The notes beneath the pieces are model-generated. The model saw nothing but the letters and a program-made list of their open reading frames with translations. It did not search any database and was not told the DNA's origin. From Prochlorococcus sp. AG-347-K10 (GTDB lineage Bacteria > Cyanobacteriota > Cyanobacteriia > PCC-6307 > Cyanobiaceae), in assembly GCA_003278955.1 (NCBI GenBank), contig QCCB01000006.1, positions 1 to 64,000 on the forward strand: a stretch of DNA of 64,000 bases, in the 5' to 3' direction. The translations under genes were made by a program, and so were the position numbers. Shown piece by piece: positions 57,023-64,000 of the stretch. The first letter of the stretch is position 1. Every line of letters starts with the position of its first letter.

Positions 57023-57640
57023 TTGGATAATAGACTTTTTTTTTCGGCAACTCAAAGAAATAGAGACTGCATTGGGGATGTACTATCCAGAATTATAAAA
57101 AAAGGTTCAGTATTGGAAATCGGGAGTGGCAGTGGTGAACATGGAGTGGTTTTTCAAAAACGATTTCCTGGAATAATTTGGCAAACAAGTGACCCAGAGT
57201 TAATGCATAGAAAAAGTATAAGTTCTTGGATTGAGTATGAAGGACTAACTAAGAAAATGCCCCAGCCTCTTGATATTGATGTAGAAAAAATTCCTTGGAA
57301 AATTCCATTGATATTAGCTCATTCTTTGCAAGGAATAGTCTCTATAAATATGATTCATGTAGCAGAATGGTCTTGTACTGTAGCGCTCTTTAGAGAGTCA
57401 GGAAAATTACTGAATAAGGGACAATTTTTGATTTTGTATGGGCCATTTAAAATTTGTAATAAGAATACAAGTGAAAGTAATTATTTTTTTGATAATTCAT
57501 TAAAAATGCAAAATGATCTTTGGGGTATTAAAAATCTTGAGGAAGTTTGTGATGAGAGTAAGAAAAATGGTTTTGCTCAAGAGGATATTATTAGGATGCC
57601 TGCAAATAATTTTTCAATAATTTACAGAAAGGTTTCTTGA
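57023..57640 (+). CDS. DUF938 methyltransferase-like protein
   Basis: 205 aa, TTG start. FSATQRNRDCIGDVL and VLEIGSGSGEHGVVFQKRFP are the DUF938 signature, a class I SAM fold. Substrate unknown. Confidence 0.85.
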   Translation: MDNRLFFSATQRNRDCIGDVLSRIIKKGSVLEIGSGSGEHGVVFQKRFPGIIWQTSDPELMHRKSISSWIEYEGLTKKMPQPLDIDVEKIPWKIPLILAHSLQGIVSINMIHVAEWSCTVALFRESGKLLNKGQFLILYGPFKICNKNTSESNYFFDNSLKMQNDLWGIKNLEEVCDESKKNGFAQEDIIRMPANNFSIIYRKVS

Positions 57641-57690
57641 TAAGGCAAATACAAATATCAATAAGTTTTTAAAATCATCTTATTAGATTA

Positions 57691-57852
57691 TCAACCTGAT
57701 AGTTTTTTGCTCCATTCTTTATGCTTTTGATCTAAATCTGAAATTTTTTCGCCTAAACTCAGCTGTCTTTCTAATAATTCAACTTTTGTAAGTGTTATTT
57801 TTTCCGAATAAAATTTAATAGGCTGTTTACCATGTAAATTGTCACCACTCAT
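57691..57852 (-). CDS. Helical microprotein, 53 aa (not in ORF track)
   Basis: MSGDNLHGKQPIKFYSEKITLTKVELLERQLSLGEKISDLDQKHKEWSKKLSG: probable coiled coil after residue 20. Unknown. Confidence 0.6.
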   Translation of the reverse strand: MSGDNLHGKQPIKFYSEKITLTKVELLERQLSLGEKISDLDQKHKEWSKKLSG

Positions 57853-57959
57853 AGAATTACTAAGCTTGCGAATACTTTCTAAGATGAAAAATTTGTTATA
57901 GCTAATTCTTTTATATTTTTTTCAGATTTGCGTAAATTAATGTGATAAAGAATTGATGC

Positions 57960-59138
57960 TTATTGTGTTTTGAATCCACCATTTTTGTATGAAGATTGCC
58001 ATATATATCTGCCTCTCTTGATATCTGACTTAACAGCAACGCAATTGCAAGCAATATTCCATAGAGCTTTGTGTATTGGATCAGGATTAAAAAGATATGC
58101 TTTTTTAAAGGCTTTTTTAATTAAGACAGTTGCCTTTTTTGCATGATAATGAGGGATTGTTGGACATACATGATGAACGACATGACTAGCACCTATATTA
58201 TGGTGGAGAAAATTAAGGACTTTACCGTAAGGCCTATCAATTGATAGAAATGCCCCTTTCATAAAGGAAAATTCCGTATTTGAAAGATGAGGTACATCAG
58301 AATCTGTATGATGAAGCCATGTATAAACTACTAGCCAACAATTAACTACTAATAAAGGACCAAAATATAGAGCAATTACTGGAAATATTCCACACTTGAA
58401 AACTAAATAAATAATGCCTAATAATGTCAAACCTACACCAATATCTGATATCCAAACCTTCTTGGCCCATATTGATGGCCATAATGCTTTAGAGAATGGT
58501 TTAATTGGCCAAAAATGATTTGAAGTTCCATATTTAATACCTCCTGTACTGCCCGTAAGTAAATAAGCAGGCCATCCAAATATTAGATGTAAAATAATTT
58601 GAAGAACTCCATAATTTTTCTTACCTAACGAATTTGAAAAATGTAATTCTTTTTCTCCGCCAACTTTTTCTGTAACTCCATTCCCTTTAATTACTAAAGG
58701 TACGTGAGTTTCTCCATTGGTTATGTTATTTGTGAATCTATGATGAACTGCATGAGAACGCTGCCAAGAAAAATAGGGGACTAAGAGTAATGAATGTAGT
58801 AAATAACCAGTTATAGATTCCAATGTCTTGTTTTTAGAGAACGCTCCATGTCCACATTCATGCGCAATTACCCAGAATCCCATTGCAGTGGTACCTGATA
58901 GTAATACGTAAATAATCCAAATTGGGATCATTTGGGGGGTAAATGGAATAGATAACCCTATCGCAACAACTAATGATTGAATTAAAGATGATTGTAAAAG
59001 ATACCTCAATGAAGTTTTGGTATTGCACTTAAAGTAGTGTTTTGGGATAACATCCTGAAATTCTTTTATGCTTGGAATATCTTTATCCTCTATTACAAGC
59101 GCTTGGCCTTTAAGACCTGAAAAATTTATATTACTCAA
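57960..59138 (-). CDS. desA: Fatty acid desaturase, DesA-like (delta-12)
   Basis: 392 aa membrane di-iron desaturase. Histidine boxes HECGHGAF, HAVHHRFTN and HVVHHVCPTIPHYHA are complete; size and box spacing fit plant-type acyl-lipid delta-12 enzymes. It introduces double bases into membrane lipid acyl chains using ferredoxin. Regiospecificity is from family resemblance. Confidence 0.88.
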   Translation of the reverse strand: MSNINFSGLKGQALVIEDKDIPSIKEFQDVIPKHYFKCNTKTSLRYLLQSSLIQSLVVAIGLSIPFTPQMIPIWIIYVLLSGTTAMGFWVIAHECGHGAFSKNKTLESITGYLLHSLLLVPYFSWQRSHAVHHRFTNNITNGETHVPLVIKGNGVTEKVGGEKELHFSNSLGKKNYGVLQIILHLIFGWPAYLLTGSTGGIKYGTSNHFWPIKPFSKALWPSIWAKKVWISDIGVGLTLLGIIYLVFKCGIFPVIALYFGPLLVVNCWLVVYTWLHHTDSDVPHLSNTEFSFMKGAFLSIDRPYGKVLNFLHHNIGASHVVHHVCPTIPHYHAKKATVLIKKAFKKAYLFNPDPIHKALWNIACNCVAVKSDIKRGRYIWQSSYKNGGFKTQ

Positions 59139-59385
59139 ATTTTTTGGTTAAGAATTTTGTTTAATAAAAGTGAATTTATATATTCTATTATCCATCACAG
59201 GATCTCATAATGAAAAGAATTTATAATTTTTTTTCGATAAAGTTTTTAAGATTTTAATTCCTCTTCAAATAAAACTATTCGTACCAAACATTTTTTATTT
59301 TATTCTTTTATCGCAATCTTATTAATTATTTATTGATATCCTTTTTATGCTAGTAGTCTTTGCTCTTCTTTAAAGCTTAATTAAT

Positions 59386-59517
59386 TTAAAGACCGCGTAT
59401 ATACCTCTTTGGTAAACCAGATTGTTTACGTGGCTTTACTAAAATAGGTAAAACAATAACTCCTACTGTGAAAAGACAGATTGGTGCAACTACCATCAAT
59501 ATAGATTCTAGAGACAT
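59386..59517 (-). CDS. Single-helix membrane microprotein, 43 aa (not in ORF track)
   Basis: MSLESILMVVAPICLFTVGVIVLPILVKPRKQSGLPKRYIRGL: clean helix and basic stromal-type tail, like small photosystem subunits in layout, but I cannot match one. Confidence 0.6.
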   Translation of the reverse strand: MSLESILMVVAPICLFTVGVIVLPILVKPRKQSGLPKRYIRGL

Positions 59518-59705
59518 GAATAATTTTGAATTTATTTATAAATAGCAGGATTTTTTTTTAAAGTCATGCGTATTTATATCTATTTTGTGAGAATAGATTC
59601 AAAATTTTTATAAACTATTAAGCAAAAAAGAAAAAAAGATTAAAAAAAATCAATTTTTTCATAATCCATTCTATTAACTTAATCATTATTTATAAAAAAT
59701 TAGTT

Positions 59706-59840
59706 ATGGATGAAGAAAAAAAGTGGATGCTTATGACTTATTATTGCCCAACCCATGGTGATTCAGGTTTTGTAAAACCAATTCAACTAACAAAAAAAGA
59801 AATTAGTAAAACATTCTCAAAAAAAACTAGGATTTCTTAA
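59706..59840 (+). CDS. Small hypothetical, 44 aa (not in ORF track)
   Basis: MDEEKKWMLMTYYCPTHGDSGFVKPIQLTKKEISKTFSKKTRIS: soluble, a CPTHG motif. An internal ATG at residue 10 could be the start. Confidence 0.5.
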   Translation: MDEEKKWMLMTYYCPTHGDSGFVKPIQLTKKEISKTFSKKTRIS

Positions 59841-59986
59841 ATTAATTTTTTAAAATAAAACCTAAGATATTCCGAAAATGTTCTAAATCTTGATTGAAAT
59901 CTGTTTAATTAAAATTGATATCTTACAAAAATTCGATAAGCTGCTTTTTTATCAGCATTATTGGTAAATATATTTAAAAAAACAAC

Positions 59987-60139
59987 TTAATTTGTATCAG
60001 AATCGCATGTTAATTCACATTGATTAAGATCATGAGATGATATCTTTTCTAAAATTCTTAACATATCAATTTCTGAAAGCTCTCCATTCGAGTTCCATTT
60101 TAAAGTTGTTTTCCTTTGAGGTGAATTTTTTTTATTCAT
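59987..60139 (-). CDS. Small hypothetical, 50 aa (not in ORF track)
   Basis: MNKKNSPQRKTTLKWNSNGELSEIDMLRILEKISSHDLNQCELTCDSDTN: two cysteines at the end. The ATG overlaps the upstream gene's end by eight bases. Confidence 0.55.
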   Translation of the reverse strand: MNKKNSPQRKTTLKWNSNGELSEIDMLRILEKISSHDLNQCELTCDSDTN

Positions 60140-60341
60140 TTTGCTCACCCCCCTTTAAATGAACTTCTAAACAACGAGTAATACATTCTTGATGACCATC
60201 CACAATACTGCATTCAGTAATACACTCAAAATATGAATTAATAGAATCTATTTCTGTGTTCTGGTTGGTAGAAACAAATGAATCATTCATAATATTGTCT
60301 AATTTATTTGGAATAGAGATATAGCACGAATTTATGTTCAA
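60132..60341 (-). CDS. Twin-CX3C microprotein, 69 aa
   Basis: FECITECSIVDGHQECITRCLEVH has two CX3C motifs nine residues apart, comparable to the 54-aa protein at 36356. The first ~20 residues may be extra if the start is the ATG at residue 18. Coupled to the next gene by overlap. Confidence 0.62.
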   Translation of the reverse strand: MNINSCYISIPNKLDNIMNDSFVSTNQNTEIDSINSYFECITECSIVDGHQECITRCLEVHLKGGEQNE

Positions 60342-60579
60342 TAATTAAATTTATTAAGTGAATTAGAAAAAATAAGTATTATTTACTAAAGCTATATTTC
60401 ACCTAGTTTGCCTTAAAAAAGGTAGTATTATTATCCTTTTAAAAGATAGAAGAAAAAAACACTTTTGATAATTTAATATTAATTTTATCAGTTAATTTTT
60501 CAAAAAAATCAGCATAAAGACTGATTTACTTTTAAGTAATTTAGTTAGAAGATAAAAAAGTACACTTTTAAATTTTCAA

Positions 60580-60732
60580 ATGAAATCATTAATTAATTGG
60601 CTTTCGAAAATGTTAGAGAGTATGGCAAATGCTTTTATGCATCCTTTAAAAAATGACTTACCTCCATCTATTGGTACTCATGCATATAGCAGTATTCCCA
60701 TAAAAAGAAAATTGAGAAGAAGGCTGAATTAG
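60580..60732 (+). CDS. Basic microprotein, 50 aa (not in ORF track)
   Basis: MKSLINWLSKMLESMANAFMHPLKNDLPPSIGTHAYSSIPIKRKLRRRLN: amphipathic start and arginine-rich tail. Convergent with the desaturase gene. Confidence 0.52.
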   Translation: MKSLINWLSKMLESMANAFMHPLKNDLPPSIGTHAYSSIPIKRKLRRRLN

Positions 60733-60735
60733 GTA

Positions 60736-61869
60736 TTAACTTATTGGAATTAATTTTTCATTTTTATTATCCCAAATAATATATTTGAAGCAGTTTGAAA
60801 AATCTCTTAATTTTAAAAACTTTGATTGTTGCAGCAAATGAATGTTTGCTTTATGACAAGCTCTTAAGTTGTAATTAGGTATTCTCTCAGAGAGATGATG
60901 AATGCTGTGGAATGATATGTCTGCTAAAAACCAATTTAGCCAGTTAGGTATATCTAAATTGCTACTACCTAAAATAGCTCCATCGATGAGATCCCAATTC
61001 TTTGTATTTTTAGCATATGCATTCTCATAGTTATGTTGTACGAAAAAAACACATATTAAAATTGCTGCTGATAAGGTTAATAAAATGGAATAAAATGATA
61101 AGAAAAAAACTAACCCCAACCATTTACACATAAAAATCCACCCTATTATCACTACTATGTTATTGATTATTAATTCACATAGTTCACTAAAATTATTTCC
61201 ATAATCAGAAAAAGGTGGTTTGAATCTTGAATTAATAGCTAAAAGTTGAAAAATTTCTCTTTTTTTTATTTTGATAAAAGTCTCTTCCAATATATCTTTA
61301 ATGAAATTAAAAATAATAATGACAAGTCCTAATCTAGGTTTTAAAACTAAGTAAAAAAAACCGCCAGGTAAAAGCATCATCCAGTTTCGACTTACTTTAT
61401 AAAATATTTGCTCTCTTTTTGTAAGAGATTCATAATCTTCAAGACTTAAAACATCTATCGGACCTTTGTAAATTTCCCAATTTCCATTATTTCTATGATG
61501 AAATGCATGATCAATTGACCATGACTTTTGGGGAATACCATTAACCAATCCAAGTAAAAATCCAAAAAAGCGGTTTAATTTTCGTTTTGTAAAAAGAGAA
61601 TTATGACCGCAATCATGCATTAATGAGAACGTTCGAGAAGAGAATAGAGTTAGAAGAACTAAAAAAGGTATTAATAGGAATCCTTTAATCAATAATGAAA
61701 AAGATTGATTTATTATTTGGTGGACGATTAACCAAATAGAAAAGATTGGGAAGATGGTAGAAATAATTTGATAAGAAGCTCTAATATTATTTCTTTTTAA
61801 AAATGGTTTGATTAAAAAATCATCTCTATTTACTTTAAGCATATTTCCCTTATTTTTTGATGCTAACAA
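60736..61869 (-). CDS. Divergent fatty-acid-desaturase-family protein
   Basis: 377 aa. All three histidine boxes are visible (HDCGHNSLF, HAFHHRNNGNWE, HSIHHLSERIPNYN) with membrane helices between. It is distinct from the DesA-like gene and has an unusual second box context. The start may be ATG at residue 10 (MLKVNRDDF). Substrate may be a fatty acid, carotenoid or other lipid. Confidence 0.8.
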   Translation of the reverse strand: MLASKNKGNMLKVNRDDFLIKPFLKRNNIRASYQIISTIFPIFSIWLIVHQIINQSFSLLIKGFLLIPFLVLLTLFSSRTFSLMHDCGHNSLFTKRKLNRFFGFLLGLVNGIPQKSWSIDHAFHHRNNGNWEIYKGPIDVLSLEDYESLTKREQIFYKVSRNWMMLLPGGFFYLVLKPRLGLVIIIFNFIKDILEETFIKIKKREIFQLLAINSRFKPPFSDYGNNFSELCELIINNIVVIIGWIFMCKWLGLVFFLSFYSILLTLSAAILICVFFVQHNYENAYAKNTKNWDLIDGAILGSSNLDIPNWLNWFLADISFHSIHHLSERIPNYNLRACHKANIHLLQQSKFLKLRDFSNCFKYIIWDNKNEKLIPIS

Positions 61870-61921
61870 TTTTTAAAAAGTGTTGATTATTTTATAAGCA
61901 AAAAAATATTTAAAAACCATA

Positions 61922-62077
61922 CTAAAGAATAAATTCTTTAGACATAGTTCTCAATTGATCTAGATTTAATCTTTCTAAGTAATTTTTAAAGTCACTAAGA
62001 TTCTTATTAGAGTCAGAATTTTTACTCTCGTAAAGAAGACTATTAGAAATTAAATCAATAAGATGATCTTTATCCAT
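61922..62077 (-). CDS. Microprotein family A, copy 2 (51 aa, not in ORF track)
   Basis: Same length and same ends as the 28540-28695 protein; the central part is free to vary. Situated 52 bases upstream of the desaturase gene. Confidence 0.72.
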   Translation of the reverse strand: MDKDHLIDLISNSLLYESKNSDSNKNLSDFKNYLERLNLDQLRTMSKEFIL

Positions 62078-62163
62078 ATCTCCTTATAGACCAAAATTCC
62101 TGTTAAAAAAATTAAGGTCTTGAATTCGAGATCATTAATTCATCTCTATTAAATAGAAATTAT

Positions 62164-62382
62164 TTATAAATTTTTTAAATCTTGTTCTATTTTTTCTAAT
62201 CTTTCATTTAATTCTTTTTGTTCCTTAATTAAGTTTTTTTTCTTTTCTGCAAGCTCTTTGTTCAAAGGAGAATTGAAATATTTTTGGTAAGAGACAAAAA
62301 AAACTGCTATCGCTACTGCAATGCCAAGAGCACCAATTATTAAAATTGGAGATGAAGGAAAGTCGTAAAATGGAATTGACAA
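62164..62382 (-). CDS. Membrane-anchored coiled-coil protein, 72 aa
   Basis: One helix (ILIIGALGIAVAIAVFFVSYQ) followed by a coiled coil (KELAEKKKNLIKEQKELNERLEKIEQDLKNL). Unknown; scaffold-like. Confidence 0.65.
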   Translation of the reverse strand: MSIPFYDFPSSPILIIGALGIAVAIAVFFVSYQKYFNSPLNKELAEKKKNLIKEQKELNERLEKIEQDLKNL

Positions 62383-62588
62383 TGTACTTTACTAAAAATA
62401 AATTCTAGCTATCTCATAAAAAAAAATGAGTAATAAATACTTATTCTTTAAAAGGCTTTATGATAATTATGTTAGTTATTTTGTAAAAAAAATAAGTTTA
62501 ATCTTTAATTGGTTTTTTAAAATTAAGTATTTGTACAGCTGTCAAAGAATAAATAACTAATAATGATTAAACTAGTAAAAATTTTTTC

Positions 62589-62906
62589 ATGAAGAAAATC
62601 ATAAATAAAAAAAATAATAAAAATGAACCATGGTTTAAATGGTTAACGAGAGAACTTAATTCTTATGAAGCTTTTCAGGATTTCGAATCAGGCAAGAATC
62701 CACGAGATGTAGCAGAGGATTTTATTTCTAGAAATAGTACTGCTATTTCAGAAGTTTTCGAGAATTTTGATGAAGAAGATAAAGATACACTCGATCAGTT
62801 TCTTAAATTAACCGAATGCGAGATGCATGTGTTTAAAATTCTAGAAAAACAAATAGAGTTAAGAAAAAAGGTAAGATTTGTAGATTTTAAAAAAAGAAAA
62901 AATTGA
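62589..62906 (+). CDS. Conserved hypothetical, 105 aa
   Basis: Basic start, then ELNSYEAFQDFESGKNPRDVAEDFISRNSTAISEVFENFDEEDKDTLDQFL: soluble helical domain. Function unknown. Confidence 0.65.
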   Translation: MKKIINKKNNKNEPWFKWLTRELNSYEAFQDFESGKNPRDVAEDFISRNSTAISEVFENFDEEDKDTLDQFLKLTECEMHVFKILEKQIELRKKVRFVDFKKRKN

Positions 62907-62917
62907 GAAGTTACTTT

Positions 62918-63253
62918 CTATATAAGTTTATTTTTCCCATTACCAGTCTTACCAAAGCCTAGCCAGATGAACCACAAGATCCATCCTAAGATAGGTATTA
63001 AATTAATAAAGATCCATTTCCAATCTTTTCCAAAATCTTTGATTCTTCTTACATCAATAGCTATTTGAGGAATGATACAAACTATGCCATAAACATTGAA
63101 ACCAAATGTTTTTAAAAATATTGGGATAGTTAGGAAAGAAATTATAAGATTCGCTAGTTGTACTAACCACCAGTCCGATCGAGATGTGAATCCTTTGAAG
63201 TCTGTAGCTTTAATCCAAAACTCTTTATATGCGTTTAAAAAGTCATTAAACAT
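62918..63253 (-). CDS. DUF805 membrane protein
   Basis: 111 aa. FTSRSDWWLVQLANLIISFL, then AIDVRRIKDFGKDWKWIFINLIPILGWILWFIWLGFGKTGNGKNKL matches the DUF805 pattern. Four short helices; role unknown. Confidence 0.85.
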   Translation of the reverse strand: MFNDFLNAYKEFWIKATDFKGFTSRSDWWLVQLANLIISFLTIPIFLKTFGFNVYGIVCIIPQIAIDVRRIKDFGKDWKWIFINLIPILGWILWFIWLGFGKTGNGKNKLI

Positions 63254-63321
63254 AAATTAAAAATTCAAAGAATCTAACATTATCAATTTAATCTTTAATT
63301 TATCAAAATATTATTTATTTA

Positions 63322-63486
63322 CTAAATAGGATCAAATAAATTCATATCATTTGAATCTTGTTTTGAAATCTCATCTTGATTTGGTAATGAACAGAATCCG
63401 TCTTTGCAAATCATCTTTTCTTTTGCAATACCGTTAGGTTTTGAGAATATGTTTTTGTTACTGTTATTTGAAGATTCCTTCAGCAT
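63322..63486 (-). CDS. Conserved small protein with CKDGFC motif, 54 aa (not in ORF track)
   Basis: MLKESSNNSNKNIFSKPNGIAKEKMICKDGFCSLPNQDEIS...: the CKDGFCSLPN block looks conserved in picocyanobacteria, from memory. Could bind metal or form a disulfide. Confidence 0.62.
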   Translation of the reverse strand: MLKESSNNSNKNIFSKPNGIAKEKMICKDGFCSLPNQDEISKQDSNDMNLFDPI

Positions 63487-63568
63487 TTATATAAAAAAAT
63501 TAAATCCATTATTAAATTAATAACTTAATTTATTTTTATAAGCAACAAAATTAATATTAATTATTTAT

Positions 63569-63664
63569 TTACTTTTTTTGATTTGGCAAGTCTCTCCAAA
63601 ACAGCGCCATTATATAAATGAATAAAGATATAGAACAAATATAAAGTAAAGAATTTAGATGCAT
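63569..63664 (-). CDS. Microprotein family E, copy 2 (31 aa, not in ORF track)
   Basis: MHLNSLLYICSISLFIYIMALFWRDLPNQKK; shares the MA-x-WRDL-x-NQK end with 29211-29303. Confidence 0.62.
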   Translation of the reverse strand: MHLNSLLYICSISLFIYIMALFWRDLPNQKK

Positions 63665-63909
63665 TTTTATTTATTAAAGTAATAAAAAGAAGTCCTTTCA
63701 TAAAAATGGGATTTCAACAGATTGGTAATTTTTTGACTTAGCAATCAAATAAATTCTAGTATTTATTTAAGTTTTTTATGCTTTCCCCAAACTTTGAGAA
63801 GGAAAAGTTTTTAAATTTTTGGAATATATCTATTTAGTTAGTAAAACTTATAAATCTAAGAGTTTTATAAATCTAATCAAATTCTACATTTTTGACTATT
63901 AATTGTATT
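63665..63909. other. 245-bp gene-free stretch
   Basis: AT-rich; a short direct repeat TTATAAATCTAA occurs twice around 63848-63879. Nothing else seen. Confidence 0.4.
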
Positions 63910-64000
63910 TCACGATCTATCCTTATTTATTTCTGTTAGAGCTTTTCTACCTTCCTTAAGGGTTCTTAAGACGAGCCAAGTTAGAGAGGAAATCATAAGG
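63910..64000 (-). CDS. C-terminal fragment of a gene at the window edge
   Basis: Open minus-strand frame SSLTWLVLRTLKEGRKALTEINKDRS to TGA at 63910. An ATG at 63996 could start a 28-aa protein, but the frame may continue past the edge. Confidence 0.4.
   Translation of the reverse strand, partial: LMISSLTWLVLRTLKEGRKALTEINKDRS

Overview
The window is about 31% GC by eye, has very short intergenic gaps in its core regions, and carries a split cyanobacterial ATP synthase gene set, Ycf65/PSRP-3, several high-light-inducible proteins (Hlip) and many tiny lineage-type ORFs. This fits a high-light-adapted Prochlorococcus chromosome. I recognise no tRNA, rRNA, IS element or CRISPR array.

Layout. 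1-3.6 kb: end of queF, the system II cytochrome c maturation pair ccdA-ccs1, and an FtsW/RodA protein. 3.8-10.1 kb: atpI-atpB-atpE-atpG-atpF-atpD-atpA-atpC(gamma) followed by a 2Fe-2S ferredoxin. 10.1-17.1 kb: a DUF3326 protein, nadE/nadD, a GTPase, a CBS/DUF21 membrane protein and pepP. 17.4-22.3 kb: Ycf65, the atpC(epsilon)/atpB(beta) pair, groES-groEL and secG. 22.3-28 kb: gpmI, pyrR, an unusual Hsp70, rpoZ and small conserved proteins.

28-37.3 kb, 45-52.6 kb and 54.5-64 kb are accessory, AT-rich stretches full of microprotein genes (about 18-70 codons), many missing from the ORF track. Reading them in all frames shows at least six two-member paralogue families scattered over the window, some members decayed. 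I also see repeated promoter-like motifs, a three-copy minus-strand hairpin/U-run element and several candidate non-coding RNAs. A P-loop/methyltransferase fusion, a DsrE protein, a cupin and a dienelactone hydrolase sit in the first of these stretches.

37.5-43.5 kb is the most coherent metabolic unit: a ureohydrolase with the features of the Ni-dependent guanidine hydrolase, HypA- and HypB-type nickel chaperones, a three-gene ABC importer and a Rieske oxygenase, all tightly packed on one strand. The likely sense is import of a guanidino compound, possibly oxidative trimming, and Ni-dependent hydrolysis to urea and ammonium. Later landmarks are a LOG-family protein, an LptF/G permease, DUF938 and DUF1543 proteins, and two different fatty acid desaturases.
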